64,000 bases of DNA, taken from positions 1-64,000 of the forward strand of contig JAQTXC010000001.1 in assembly GCA_028689015.1 (NCBI GenBank), read 5' to 3'. The stretch is from Dechloromonas sp. Lineage in GTDB: Bacteria; Pseudomonadota; Gammaproteobacteria; Burkholderiales; Rhodocyclaceae. The notes beneath the pieces were generated by a model. It saw only the letters and a program-made list of their open reading frames with translations. It had not been told where the DNA came from and searched no databases. Below, piece by piece: positions 7,621 to 15,990 of this stretch. The translations under genes and the position numbers were made by a program. The number at the start of each line of letters is the position of its first letter. Within the stretch, counting starts at the first letter, position 1.

Positions 7621-10068
7621 ATGTCCCACGCTTCCTGTTATCACTGCGGTCAACCTGTTCCGGACGATCTGGATTTGTCGGTCGTCATCGATGAGCAGTC
7701 GCGTTCCATGTGCTGTTACGGTTGTCAGGCGGTGGCGCAGTCGATTGTCGACAATGGCCTGGCTGATTACTATCGCAGCCGCGATGCTTTGCCCGAGTCG
7801 CCGCGCGAGGCGATGCCGGCGGTGTTCGAACAGATGGCGATGTTTGATCATGCCGAATTCCAGAAAAGTTTCGTCAAGGCCCTGGGGGAGCATGAGCGCG
7901 AGGCATCGCTGCTGCTTGAGGGTATTACCTGTTCGGCGTGTATCTGGTTGAATGAGCAGCATATTGGCCGCTTGCCAGGTGTGACAGCGGTCGATATCAA
8001 TTACACATCGCGCCGGGCGCGGGTGCGCTGGGATGAGTCCCGGATCAAGTTGTCGGATATTTTGCGGGCGGTGGCAGCGATTGGTTATCGCGCCTATCCC
8101 TACGATGCGGCAAAAAACGAAGAAATTTCCCGCAAGGAGCGTCGTGAGGCGCTATGGCGCTTGTGGGTCGCCGGATTTGGCATGATGCAGGTAATGATGT
8201 ATGCCTACCCGGTATACATTGCCAATGGCGATATGACGCCGGATATCGAAAGCATCATGCGCTGGGCCAGCCTGGTGCTGACCTTGCCAGTGGTTTTTTA
8301 TTCGTCCGCCCCTTTCTTTCGCAACGCCTGGCGTGATCTTAGATTGCGTCGCGTCGGTATGGATGTGCCGGTGGCGCTGGGGGTTGGTGCGGCCTTTCTG
8401 GCGAGTATCTGGGCGACGTTGCAGCAGGCTGGCGAGGTCTATTTCGATTCGGTGACGATGTTTGTCTTTTTCCTGCTGGGCGGCCGTTTTCTCGAGATGA
8501 CAGCGCGGCAGAAGGCGCTGAGCGTGACCGAGGCGCTAGCCAAGTTGTTACCGGCGTTCGCACAAAAAATGCCCCATTTTCCGGTCGACCGTCAGACCGA
8601 GCAAAAAATGGTCTCCGACTTGCAGGTGGGTGATCACCTTCTGGTCAGACCAGGTGAGGTGCTGCCGGCAGATGGTCGGGTGGTCGAGGGCCGGAGTTCG
8701 GCGAATGAAGCTTTACTGACGGGTGAAAGTCTGCCGGTCAGCAAAGAGCCCGGGGATGCGGTGACCGGCGGCTCGATCAATACCGATAGTCCACTGGTCG
8801 TTCGTGTGGAGCAGGTGGGTGAGGGAACGCGATTGTCGGCCATCATTCAGTTGATGGAACGTGCAGCCGCCGAAAAGCCGAAAATTGTCGAACTGGCGGA
8901 TCGGGTGGCCAGTTATTTTGTCGGCGCCCTGTTATTGGTGGCGACCTTGGCTGCCATCGGTTGGTATTGGGTCGACCCGGCGCGCGCTTTGTGGATTACG
9001 GTGTCCGTGCTGGTCGTAACCTGCCCGTGTGCCTTGTCGCTGGCCACGCCGGTCGCGCTGACCGTCGCAGCCGGGGCCCTGGCTCGTGACGGTTTGTTGG
9101 TGACGCGTGGTCATGCCATCGAAACCTTGGCGCGGGCGACGCATTTTGTTTTTGACAAGACCGGGACGTTGACCAGCGGCCGGATGCGCCTCAAGGAAAC
9201 GGTGGCGCTTGCTGATTTCGATCGCGAGCGTTGTCTGCAGATTGCAGCGGCGCTGGAGTTTTCGTCGGAACATCCTATTGCCCGTGCCTTGCGCCATGCC
9301 GTAAAGGTGATCGACGTGCCAGCAATCGATGTTCATGCCGAGGCCGGTCGCGGTGTCGAGGGCTGGATTGACGGAGGGCGTTATCGGATTGGTCGACCAG
9401 ATTATGTGCTGGCCATGGCCGAAGAGGGCGCAGGAAGCTTGCCGGATGTCTATCAGGAAATGCTGGCAGCGGGCGAAACGGTCATTGTTTTAGGGGGGGC
9501 GACAGGCTGTTTGGCGCTTTTTAGAATTGGCGATGAAATTCGTCCTGAGGCATCGGCGCTTATCGCCGCATTGCGCTCGGCAGGCAAATCAGTGGTTTTG
9601 CTGACGGGGGATGCACCGACCGTGGCGCAGCGTGTGGCGGCTGAACTGGGAATCGGTGCTGTGCACGCCGGGATGACCCCGCAGGGAAAACACGATTGCG
9701 TCAAGGCCTTGCAGGCCGCTGGTGCGGTGGTTGCCATGGTCGGTGATGGTGTCAATGATGCGCCGGTGCTGGCCCAGGCCCAGGTTTCGGTAGCCATGGG
9801 GGGCGGTGCCCAATTGGCTAGAACCCAGTCCGATTTTGTCTTGCTGTCGGAAAATCTGGCACATCTGCAGCAAGGCGTGCAGCGTGTTGGGTTGGCCTTG
9901 GTGGTGATCCGCCAAAATCTATGGTGGTCGTTTGTTTATAATTTCGTGGCCTTGCCGCTGGCCATTGCAGGCTACGTGACCCCTTGGTTGGCGGGCATCG
10001 GCATGTCAGCGAGTTCCTTGCTGGTGGTTCTTAACTCCTTGCGCATTCAGCGCATGAAAGCAAAGTGA
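7621..10068 (+). CDS. ccoI: CcoI/FixI, copper-translocating P1B-type ATPase for cbb3 oxidase
   Basis: 815 residues. An N-terminal cysteine-rich segment (C6xxC9, C31-C32xxC35) is followed by a heavy-metal-associated domain with GITCSAC (C104, C107). After it come the membrane helices, the transport motif CPC at 468-470, the phosphorylated aspartate D512 in DKTGT, and the hinge GDGVNDAP. CcoI exports copper to the periplasm for the CuB site of cytochrome cbb3. It is coupled to ccoS and lies just upstream of ccoNOQP. The start is unusual: no Shine-Dalgarno is seen and a terminator ends six bases upstream, but the CxxC at residue 6 supports this ATG. Confidence 0.95.
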   Translation: MSHASCYHCGQPVPDDLDLSVVIDEQSRSMCCYGCQAVAQSIVDNGLADYYRSRDALPESPREAMPAVFEQMAMFDHAEFQKSFVKALGEHEREASLLLEGITCSACIWLNEQHIGRLPGVTAVDINYTSRRARVRWDESRIKLSDILRAVAAIGYRAYPYDAAKNEEISRKERREALWRLWVAGFGMMQVMMYAYPVYIANGDMTPDIESIMRWASLVLTLPVVFYSSAPFFRNAWRDLRLRRVGMDVPVALGVGAAFLASIWATLQQAGEVYFDSVTMFVFFLLGGRFLEMTARQKALSVTEALAKLLPAFAQKMPHFPVDRQTEQKMVSDLQVGDHLLVRPGEVLPADGRVVEGRSSANEALLTGESLPVSKEPGDAVTGGSINTDSPLVVRVEQVGEGTRLSAIIQLMERAAAEKPKIVELADRVASYFVGALLLVATLAAIGWYWVDPARALWITVSVLVVTCPCALSLATPVALTVAAGALARDGLLVTRGHAIETLARATHFVFDKTGTLTSGRMRLKETVALADFDRERCLQIAAALEFSSEHPIARALRHAVKVIDVPAIDVHAEAGRGVEGWIDGGRYRIGRPDYVLAMAEEGAGSLPDVYQEMLAAGETVIVLGGATGCLALFRIGDEIRPEASALIAALRSAGKSVVLLTGDAPTVAQRVAAELGIGAVHAGMTPQGKHDCVKALQAAGAVVAMVGDGVNDAPVLAQAQVSVAMGGGAQLARTQSDFVLLSENLAHLQQGVQRVGLALVVIRQNLWWSFVYNFVALPLAIAGYVTPWLAGIGMSASSLLVVLNSLRIQRMKAK

Positions 10069-10259
10069 TGGAAAGTATCTATTTGCTCATCCCGGTTTCG
10101 GTGCTTTTGGTCTTTGGCATTGCCGGCGCCTTTTGGTGGTCAGTCAAGAGCGGTCAATTTGATGATTTGGAGGGGCCGGGCTTTCGCGTTCTGATGGAGG
10201 ACGAAGAGCGCAAGGCACGGCAGGATCAACCCATGGTCGAGAAAGAATGCGAACGTTGA
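10068..10259 (+). CDS. ccoS: CcoS, cbb3 oxidase maturation protein
   Basis: 63 residues beginning MESIYLLIPVSVLLVFG, one transmembrane helix followed by FWWSVKSGQFDDLEGPGFRV, the hallmark of CcoS/FixS. The ATG overlaps the ccoI stop codon by one base (TGATG). CcoS is needed for insertion of the heme b and CuB cofactors into CcoN. The ORF is also open at a GTG three bases earlier. An FNR-like box overlaps its stop codon. Confidence 0.93.
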   Translation: MESIYLLIPVSVLLVFGIAGAFWWSVKSGQFDDLEGPGFRVLMEDEERKARQDQPMVEKECER

Positions 10260-10269
10260 CTTGGGTCAA
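10256..10269. promoter_or_regulatory. FNR/ANR-like box overlapping the ccoS stop codon
   Basis: TTGAC-TTGG-GTCAA has perfect half sites for an FNR/ANR-type regulator. It lies 160 bases before the ccoN box and upstream of a terminator (10347-10373), so it cannot simply serve ccoN. A weak -10 (CAAGAT, 10292-10297) follows at class II spacing. Confidence 0.6.
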
Positions 10270-10303
10270 CGAGTGATCCGCTTGCCTGGTGCAAGATGCG
10301 GAC

Positions 10304-10373
10304 CTGTGCGAGGCAGTAGCCTTGCGAAAATTCTCTGTTGGGGTTGGGGTGCGTTGCGACGCACCCTTTTTTT
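10304..10373 (+). ncRNA. Candidate short transcript between ccoS and ccoN (speculative)
   Basis: If the FNR-like box at 10256-10269 activates a start about 41 bases from its centre, transcription begins near 10304 and stops at the terminator ending at 10373. This gives an RNA of about 70 bases without a reading frame. The -10 box is poor, so this rests only on the box, the spacing and the terminator. The terminator may instead simply end ccoIS. Confidence 0.25.
10347..10373 (+). terminator. Rho-independent terminator after ccoIS
   Basis: Stem GGGTGCGT/ACGCACCC with a four-base loop TGCG and seven T. It separates ccoIS from ccoNOQP. Confidence 0.85.
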
Positions 10374-10428
10374 GTTTGCGCATTACGCATGCCGCTGACA
10401 GTTCAGCTGGATCAAGAAGCCTCTTGAG

Positions 10429-10442
10429 TTGACCTAGGTCAA
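10429..10442. promoter_or_regulatory. FNR/ANR box of the ccoNOQP promoter
   Basis: TTGACCTAGGTCAA is a complete 14-base palindrome. A -10-like TACCAT lies at 10464-10469, placing the box centre near -41, the class II activator position. The ccoN start is about 93 bases downstream of the box. This fits induction of the high-affinity oxidase at low oxygen. Confidence 0.75.
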
Positions 10443-10535
10443 AACGACTCGCTCGAACTAGAATACCATCCGCTTTTAAGTGCCCCCTTAAGTCCAAGGT
10501 GGGCATTCCGTTTTTTATTAACGAGAGGTGGGTTC

Positions 10536-11963
10536 ATGTCTGGAACGCAAACCACATACAACGATAAGGTCGTACGGCAATTTGCCGTCATGACTGTCAT
10601 CTGGGGCATCGTCGGCATGCTTGTCGGTGTCATCATTGCTGCACAACTAGTTTGGCCGGAGCTGAATTTTGGCCCTTGGCTGCACTTTGGGCGCTTGCGT
10701 CCGTTGCATACCAACGCGGTTATTTTTGCGTTTGGTGGCTGTGCGCTTTTCGCAACTTCCTACTGGGTCGTGCAGCGTACCTGCCACACGCGCCTGTGGG
10801 GGGGTCCGCTGATTCCCTTTACCTTCTGGGGTTGGCAGATCATCATTCTTCTGGCCGCGATCACGCTGCCGCTGGGTATCACCAGTGGTAAAGAGTACGC
10901 TGAGCTGGAGTGGCCGGTTGATATCCTGATCACCTTGGTCTGGGTCTCTTATGCACTGGTCTTCTTCGGTACCATTGGCAAGCGCACCGTGTCCCATATT
11001 TATGTGGCGAACTGGTTCTTTGGTGCTTTTATCATTGCGGTAGCGCTGCTGCACTTGGTGAATAGTGCTGCAATGCCGATCACCTTGACCAAGTCCTACT
11101 CCGCTTACTCCGGTGTTCAGGATGCGATGATCCAGTGGTGGTATGGTCACAACGCGGTCGGCTTCTTCCTCACTGCGGGCTTCTTGGGCATGATGTACTA
11201 CTTCGTTCCGAAGCAGGCTGGCCGCCCGGTTTACTCCTACCGTTTGTCCGTTGTCCACTTTTGGGCGCTGATCTTTACCTACATGTGGGCTGGCCCGCAC
11301 CACCTGCACTACACGGCCTTGCCGGATTGGACGCAGTCGGTTGGTATGGTTTTCTCGCTGATTCTGCTTGCGCCGTCTTGGGGTGGCATGATCAACGGCA
11401 TCATGACGCTGTCGGGTGCCTGGCATAAGCTGCGTGACGATCCTGTCCTGAAGTTCCTGATCACTTCCTTGTCTTTCTATGGCATGTCGACCTTCGAGGG
11501 TCCGATGATGTCGATCAAGACGGTGAATGCCTTGTCGCACTACACGGACTGGACGGTCGGTCACGTTCACTCGGGTGCGCTTGGTTGGGTGGCCATGGTT
11601 TCGATCGGTTCGATCTACTATCTGCTGCCGAAGCTGTTTGGCAAGAAGGAAATGTATAGCACCGGCCTGGTGACGACCCATTTCTGGATCGCTACGATCG
11701 GTACCGTGCTTTACATCGCTTCGATGTGGATTGCCGGTGTGATGCAGGGTCTGATGTGGCGCGCTGTTAATGCCGACGGTACGCTGGCTTACAGTTTTGT
11801 TGAGTCGGTCAAGGGTTCCTACCCGTTCTGGGCGATTCGCTGGCTGGGTGGCGTTCTGTTCCTGACCGGTATGTTGCTCATGGCTTACAACATGTTCAAG
11901 ACGATCGCCGGTGGCAAGACCGAAGATATGCCGGTGATCGCTCCGGCTGGTCATCACGCTTGA
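10536..11963 (+). CDS. ccoN: CcoN, catalytic subunit of cytochrome cbb3 oxidase
   Basis: 475 residues with 12 predicted hydrophobic helices. Heme and CuB ligands are visible: H58 (LHTNAVIF), H205 (YGHNAVGFF), H255-H256 ([13 protein letters not shown]), and H343 and H345 ([10 protein letters not shown]). It is the heme b and heme b3-CuB subunit that reduces oxygen to water in the inner membrane while pumping protons. A clear GAGAGG lies before the ATG. It heads ccoNOQP behind a palindromic FNR box. Confidence 0.97.
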   Translation: MSGTQTTYNDKVVRQFAVMTVIWGIVGMLVGVIIAAQLVWPELNFGPWLHFGRLRPLHTNAVIFAFGGCALFATSYWVVQRTCHTRLWGGPLIPFTFWGWQIIILLAAITLPLGITSGKEYAELEWPVDILITLVWVSYALVFFGTIGKRTVSHIYVANWFFGAFIIAVALLHLVNSAAMPITLTKSYSAYSGVQDAMIQWWYGHNAVGFFLTAGFLGMMYYFVPKQAGRPVYSYRLSVVHFWALIFTYMWAGPHHLHYTALPDWTQSVGMVFSLILLAPSWGGMINGIMTLSGAWHKLRDDPVLKFLITSLSFYGMSTFEGPMMSIKTVNALSHYTDWTVGHVHSGALGWVAMVSIGSIYYLLPKLFGKKEMYSTGLVTTHFWIATIGTVLYIASMWIAGVMQGLMWRAVNADGTLAYSFVESVKGSYPFWAIRWLGGVLFLTGMLLMAYNMFKTIAGGKTEDMPVIAPAGHHA

Positions 11964-11979
11964 TTCGGGGGGAATAATA

Positions 11980-12618
11980 ATGATCAAGCACGAGCAAATC
12001 GAGAAAAGCGTCACGCTGCTCATCGTTCTTACCCTGCTGGTTGTCCTTTGGGGCGGTCTGCTGGAAATCGTTCCGCTCTTCTTCCAGAAGTCGACCACGA
12101 CGCCGGTTGAGGGCACCAAACCTTACGACGCTGTTCGTCTGGTCGGTCGCGATGTTTATGTCCGTGAAGGCTGTTTCCTCTGCCACTCGCAGATGATTCG
12201 CCCCTTCCGTGCAGAAACCGAGCGCTATGGCCACTACTCGGTGGCGGGTGAGTATGTATATGACCATCCGTTCCAATGGGGTTCCAAGCGGACAGGGCCT
12301 GACCTGCATCGCGTTGGTGGTCGTTATTCTGACGAATGGCAGCGTGCTCACTTGATGAACCCGCGTGACGTGGTTCCTGAGTCCAACATGCCGGCGTTTG
12401 CCTTCCTGGCCAACACAAAGGCCAAGGATTCGGTTGGTGCCGATGTTGAGAAAAAGATGGAGGTCATGCGCGGCTATGCGAATGCGCGCGGTATCCCGAC
12501 TTACTCAGACGAGGAAATCAAGGGGGCCAAGGCCGCTATTGGCGATATGACTGAAATGGACGTTCTGATTGCTTACCTGCAGGGCATGGGTACAGCACTG
12601 AGCACCATGAAGCAATAA
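11980..12618 (+). CDS. ccoO: CcoO, monoheme cytochrome c subunit of cbb3 oxidase
   Basis: 212 residues: one N-terminal membrane anchor (about 11-35), then a periplasmic cytochrome c domain with CFLCH (C65, C68, H69). The segment [20 protein letters not shown] and the likely Met ligand in ESNMPAF are conserved in CcoO. It passes electrons from CcoP to CcoN. It starts 16 bases after ccoN. Confidence 0.96.
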   Translation: MIKHEQIEKSVTLLIVLTLLVVLWGGLLEIVPLFFQKSTTTPVEGTKPYDAVRLVGRDVYVREGCFLCHSQMIRPFRAETERYGHYSVAGEYVYDHPFQWGSKRTGPDLHRVGGRYSDEWQRAHLMNPRDVVPESNMPAFAFLANTKAKDSVGADVEKKMEVMRGYANARGIPTYSDEEIKGAKAAIGDMTEMDVLIAYLQGMGTALSTMKQ

Positions 12619-12621
12619 GCC

Positions 12622-12798
12622 ATGGACATCAACGATCTGCGTTCCATGGTTACGGTTGCGGGCTTGCTCTGCTTCCTGGCAATCGTGGCATGGGCATACG
12701 GCAAGAGCAGCAAGAAGGGGTTTGAAGAAGCTGCCAACCTGCCGTTTGCAGAGGGTGATGATGACGGTGCGGCGAATCAATCGTCGCACCCGCGCTGA
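12622..12798 (+). CDS. ccoQ: CcoQ, small subunit of cbb3 oxidase
   Basis: 58 residues, read directly from the gap between ccoO and ccoP: MDINDLRSMVTVAGLLCF, one membrane helix, then WAYGKSSKKGFEEAANLPF and an acidic tail. The AYG..KKGFEEAANLPF stretch is typical of CcoQ/FixQ. The ATG follows the ccoO stop by three bases. CcoQ stabilises the oxidase complex. Confidence 0.92.
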   Translation: MDINDLRSMVTVAGLLCFLAIVAWAYGKSSKKGFEEAANLPFAEGDDDGAANQSSHPR

Positions 12799-12813
12799 AA
12801 TAAAGGAAAGCAA

Positions 12814-13710
12814 ATGAGCGACTTCGTTAGCGATTTTTGGAACCTGTACGTCATTGTGATTGTGCTGGGCAGTATTCTGGCCTGTGCTGTATTGCTGATT
12901 GTTCAGGGCAAGGCGACTTTTACGCCAGGCAAGACCATGGGTCATGTTTGGGATGAAAGCCTTGAGGAATATAACAATCCGATGCCCAAGTGGTGGAGCT
13001 GGTTGTTTGTCATTACCGTAATTTTTGCACTGGTTTACCTGGCGCTTTATCCGGGCTTGGGTAACTTCAAAGGCATGCTGGGCTGGACTTCTGTTGGTCA
13101 GCACAAGATTGAAGTCGACAAGATGGATGCCACGGTCAAGCCTTTGTTTGACAAGTATCTGGCGATGGATGTCAAAGCTGTTGCGGGTGATAAACAAGCC
13201 ATGGAAATGGGCAAGCGCTTGTATTTGACCTATTGCATGCAGTGCCATGGTGCCGATGCGCGTGGTGCCAAGGGCTTCCCGAATCTGACTGATAGCGACT
13301 GGCTGTATGGTGGCGAACCGGAGCAGATCAAGGAAACCATCAACAATGGTCGCATGGGTATGATGCCGGCACACGCTCACCTGGGTGCTGACACGATCAA
13401 GGAACTGGCTAATTACGTCCGTTCGTTGTCAGGTTTGCCCAATGATTCGCTGCTTGCAGCCAAGGGTAAGGAGGCATTCCAGACGGCGGGCTGTAGCGGT
13501 TGCCACGGTCCTGAAGCAACAGGGATGCAAGCTATCGGTGCCCCGAATCTGACCGACAAAGTGTGGCTGTATGGTTCCTCTGAGGCAACCATCATCCAAA
13601 CCATCAACAATGGTCGTCAGAACAAAATGCCGGCTTGGAAAGAGTTCTTGGGCGATGCCAAAGTTCACTTGCTGTCGGCTTATGTGACCAGCTTGAGTCA
13701 GGGTAAATAA
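12814..13710 (+). CDS. ccoP: CcoP, diheme cytochrome c subunit of cbb3 oxidase
   Basis: 298 residues. There are two N-terminal hydrophobic segments (about 10-30 and 61-80) around the conserved HVWDESLEEYNNPMPKWW stretch. Two cytochrome c domains follow, with CMQCH at 141-145 and CSGCH at 227-231. CcoP takes electrons from soluble or bc1-linked cytochrome c. An AAGGAAAG ribosome binding site lies in front. The ccoNOQP operon ends here in a strong terminator. Confidence 0.96.
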   Translation: MSDFVSDFWNLYVIVIVLGSILACAVLLIVQGKATFTPGKTMGHVWDESLEEYNNPMPKWWSWLFVITVIFALVYLALYPGLGNFKGMLGWTSVGQHKIEVDKMDATVKPLFDKYLAMDVKAVAGDKQAMEMGKRLYLTYCMQCHGADARGAKGFPNLTDSDWLYGGEPEQIKETINNGRMGMMPAHAHLGADTIKELANYVRSLSGLPNDSLLAAKGKEAFQTAGCSGCHGPEATGMQAIGAPNLTDKVWLYGSSEATIIQTINNGRQNKMPAWKEFLGDAKVHLLSAYVTSLSQGK

Positions 13711-13719
13711 GCAGTAATG

Positions 13720-13754
13720 GCGGGGTGGCAGTTTTAACTGCTACCCCGCTTTTT
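13720..13754 (+). terminator. Rho-independent terminator after ccoP
   Basis: A 12-bp stem GCGGGGTGGCAG/CTGCTACCCCGC (one G-T pair) with loop TTTTAA and five T. Confidence 0.9.
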
Positions 13755-13758
13755 CAGT

Positions 13759-13772
13759 TTGATTGGTATCAA
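13759..13772. promoter_or_regulatory. FNR/ANR box upstream of ccoG
   Basis: TTGAT-TGGT-ATCAA is an exact match to the FNR consensus. GCTAAT at 13793-13798 can act as the -10 box and puts the box centre near -40. The ccoG start follows 63 bases after the box. It starts directly after the ccoNOQP terminator, so ccoGH have their own oxygen-controlled promoter. Confidence 0.8.
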
Positions 13773-13835
13773 AATTGCGTTTTAGAGCACTGGCTAATGT
13801 GCGGTCGAGCGCAATTCTGATACGGATGCAATGGA

Positions 13836-15245
13836 ATGAACGACCAAAAGCCAGTATCGACCTCGATGACCGACGCCGAGGTAAAAGTTTCTTTCTACGA
13901 AAAGCACAAGAAAGTCTACATCCGGGATGTCAAGGGGTGGTGGAACTCTTGGCGCTGGGGCTTGGTTTGGTTCACTCAAATTCTTTTTTACGGACTGCCA
14001 TGGCTTGAATGGAATGGTCGCCAGGCGGTTCTTTTGCATCTGGTTGAGCGAAAGTTTTATTTATTTGGTTTGGTTCTCTGGCCGCAGGATGTGTTTTATC
14101 TTGCACTGCTACTGATTATTTCCGCCTATGCACTATTTTTGTTTACGGCAATTGCCGGGCGCTTGTTTTGCGGGTATGCCTGTCCGCAAACGGTGTATTC
14201 AGAAATATTCATGTGGGTCGAAAATCAAATCGAGGGGGATCGAAACGCTCGCCTGAAGCTCGATGCAGGCCCGATGACGGCCCGGAAGATCAGGTTGAAA
14301 CTTGGCAAGCACCTGGTTTGGCTGCTTATTTCTGTTTGGACCGGGTTGACCTTGGTGGCCTATTTCACGCCGGTCGCTGAATTGCAGGCTGCTTTGCCGT
14401 TTGACTTGTCGGGCTGGGAGTTATTCTGGATCCTGTTCTATGCTGGCTTCTGCTATATGCAAGCGGGTTTTTTGCGTGAGCAGGTTTGTAAGTACATGTG
14501 CCCTTATGCGCGCTTTCAGGGGGTGATGTTTGATCCTGATACGCTGGTCATTACATATGATCCGGCGCGCGGTGAGCCACGTGGTGTGCGTCGCAAAGCA
14601 GCCGCTGCGGCGCCACTGGGGGATTGCGTGGATTGTGCGTTGTGCGTTGTGGTTTGTCCGACCGGTATCGATATACGGAAGGGAATTCAATACGAATGTA
14701 TTGGATGCGGCGCGTGCATTGATGCCTGTGATCCGGTCATGGAGAAATTGGGAAAGCCTAAAGGCTTGATCCGTTACACGACCGAGAACGCACTGGCTAA
14801 GCATCTGACCCACCAAGAGGTTCTTGCCCATTTGCTGCGGCCGAGGATTTTGCTTTATACGGTCATATTGATCGGTTTGGTGCTTTCTTCGACTTGGTCC
14901 CTGGCTACCCGTGTGCCACTCAAAATGGACGTGATTCGTGACCGTTCGCTTTTGGCGCGCGAGGCTGAGGATGGTCGGATAGAAAACGTGTATAACCTGA
15001 AAGTTATGAATACGACGGAATTGCCGCAACGTTATCATCTTGCGGTCGACGGCTTGGATGGGGTGAAATTGGTCGGCGATACGGCAATTGACGTGAATAG
15101 TGCAGAAAATCGTGAGATCACCGTCGTGGTTAGTGCGCCGCCAGAAAGTGGCAAGTTGGGGGCTAACACTATTTATTTTAATATTCGGGCCGAATCTGAT
15201 GCGGCGATTGCCGTGCGTGAAAAGGCATCATTCCTGCTCCCTTGA
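13836..15245 (+). CDS. ccoG: CcoG, cbb3 oxidase accessory polyferredoxin
   Basis: 469 residues with several membrane helices, an FCGYACPQTVYSEIFMW segment, and two ferredoxin-type clusters near residues 265-310 (CVDCALCVVVCPTGID and CIGCGACIDACDPVM). The C-terminal 130 residues form an Ig-like periplasmic domain. CcoG (FixG/RdxA) has been shown in related systems to be a cupric reductase supporting cbb3 assembly. It lies behind a perfect FNR box and is followed by ccoH after 8 bases. Confidence 0.94.
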   Translation: MNDQKPVSTSMTDAEVKVSFYEKHKKVYIRDVKGWWNSWRWGLVWFTQILFYGLPWLEWNGRQAVLLHLVERKFYLFGLVLWPQDVFYLALLLIISAYALFLFTAIAGRLFCGYACPQTVYSEIFMWVENQIEGDRNARLKLDAGPMTARKIRLKLGKHLVWLLISVWTGLTLVAYFTPVAELQAALPFDLSGWELFWILFYAGFCYMQAGFLREQVCKYMCPYARFQGVMFDPDTLVITYDPARGEPRGVRRKAAAAAPLGDCVDCALCVVVCPTGIDIRKGIQYECIGCGACIDACDPVMEKLGKPKGLIRYTTENALAKHLTHQEVLAHLLRPRILLYTVILIGLVLSSTWSLATRVPLKMDVIRDRSLLAREAEDGRIENVYNLKVMNTTELPQRYHLAVDGLDGVKLVGDTAIDVNSAENREITVVVSAPPESGKLGANTIYFNIRAESDAAIAVREKASFLLP

Positions 15246-15253
15246 GTTAATAA

Positions 15254-15775
15254 ATGAGTACATCAATGTCTTTGAACAATCCTTCGCCGCCCTGGTACAA
15301 ACAACGTTGGCCGTGGATACTGATTTCCGGACCGGCTATCGTGATTGTCGCAGGGGTGATTACCGTCTGGCTGGCCGTTGTCAGCAATGATGGTTTGGTC
15401 ACTGATGACTATTACAAGCAGGGTCTGGCGGTTAATCAGCGTCTGCAACGTGACCATGAGGCGGCAAAGATGGGGTTGCATGGTGATTTGATGCGGTCGG
15501 GTAGCAATGTCCGCATGCTGCTGAGTCAATCAGGTGATGTTGGATTGCCTGAGCGGATTGTGTTGAAACTTGCGCATCCGACGCGAGCGGGCCAGGATAT
15601 GGCTGTGGATATGCTCTCGGAAGGGCAGGGTTTTTACACAGGAAAACTGCCGGGAATGCTCGAGGGGCGTTGGCACGTCATTATCGAGGACCCGCAGGGG
15701 GTGTGGCGACTGCAAGGTGACTGGATGGCGGATGCTGAGCAACCGCTGCGCTTGGTTGCCAGAAGTGCCAATTAA
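15254..15775 (+). CDS. ccoH: CcoH/FixH, cbb3 oxidase assembly protein
   Basis: 173 residues: a short cytoplasmic N-terminus (PPWYKQRWPW), one membrane helix (about 20-42), and a periplasmic domain. The motif SNDGLVTDDYYKQGLAVNQRL just after the helix is diagnostic of FixH. CcoH stays with the oxidase and aids its assembly. The gene sits directly after ccoG, as in other betaproteobacteria. Confidence 0.92.
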   Translation: MSTSMSLNNPSPPWYKQRWPWILISGPAIVIVAGVITVWLAVVSNDGLVTDDYYKQGLAVNQRLQRDHEAAKMGLHGDLMRSGSNVRMLLSQSGDVGLPERIVLKLAHPTRAGQDMAVDMLSEGQGFYTGKLPGMLEGRWHVIIEDPQGVWRLQGDWMADAEQPLRLVARSAN

Positions 15776-15800
15776 TTTTTTTGTTACTGGGAGGTGACTT

Positions 15801-15935
15801 ATGGCTTGGGAATTGTTGTTGACAAGTGATATCGGTCTGATGAGCTTGGTCGTGATCGTCGGTGTGTTGGTAATCGGCGTTGTGATGGGCCGGATGTATG
15901 CGAACAAGATGAACGAAGAAAGCAAGCAGCACTGA
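15801..15935 (+). CDS. DUF3149-type membrane mini-protein
   Basis: 44 residues, read directly: MAWELLLTSDIGLMSLVVIV, a membrane helix, then MGRMYANKMNEESKQH. The WELLLTSDIGLMSL start is the DUF3149 signature. GGGAGGTG gives a strong ribosome binding site. It closes the ccoGH unit in front of a terminator. Its function is unknown; position suggests a link to respiratory membranes, which is inference only. Confidence 0.82.
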   Translation: MAWELLLTSDIGLMSLVVIVGVLVIGVVMGRMYANKMNEESKQH

Positions 15936-15954
15936 AAAAGAGCTGGCTTGTCTA

Positions 15955-15990
15955 ATCCCCGTCAGCCAATAGGCCGGACGGGGATTTTTT
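15955..15990 (+). terminator. Rho-independent terminator after the DUF3149 gene
   Basis: A 9-bp perfect stem ATCCCCGTC/GACGGGGAT and six T. The T-run touches the stop codon of the convergent Nudix gene. Confidence 0.9.

Noticed and set aside
7621-10068. Many long open frames on the opposite strand of real genes (for example 10647-12119, 17612-18556 reverse, 25649-26560 reverse).
   Set aside because: They mirror genes with clear family motifs, have Arg/Pro/His-rich translations without domains, and lack ribosome binding sites. They are shadows of high-GC codon use.
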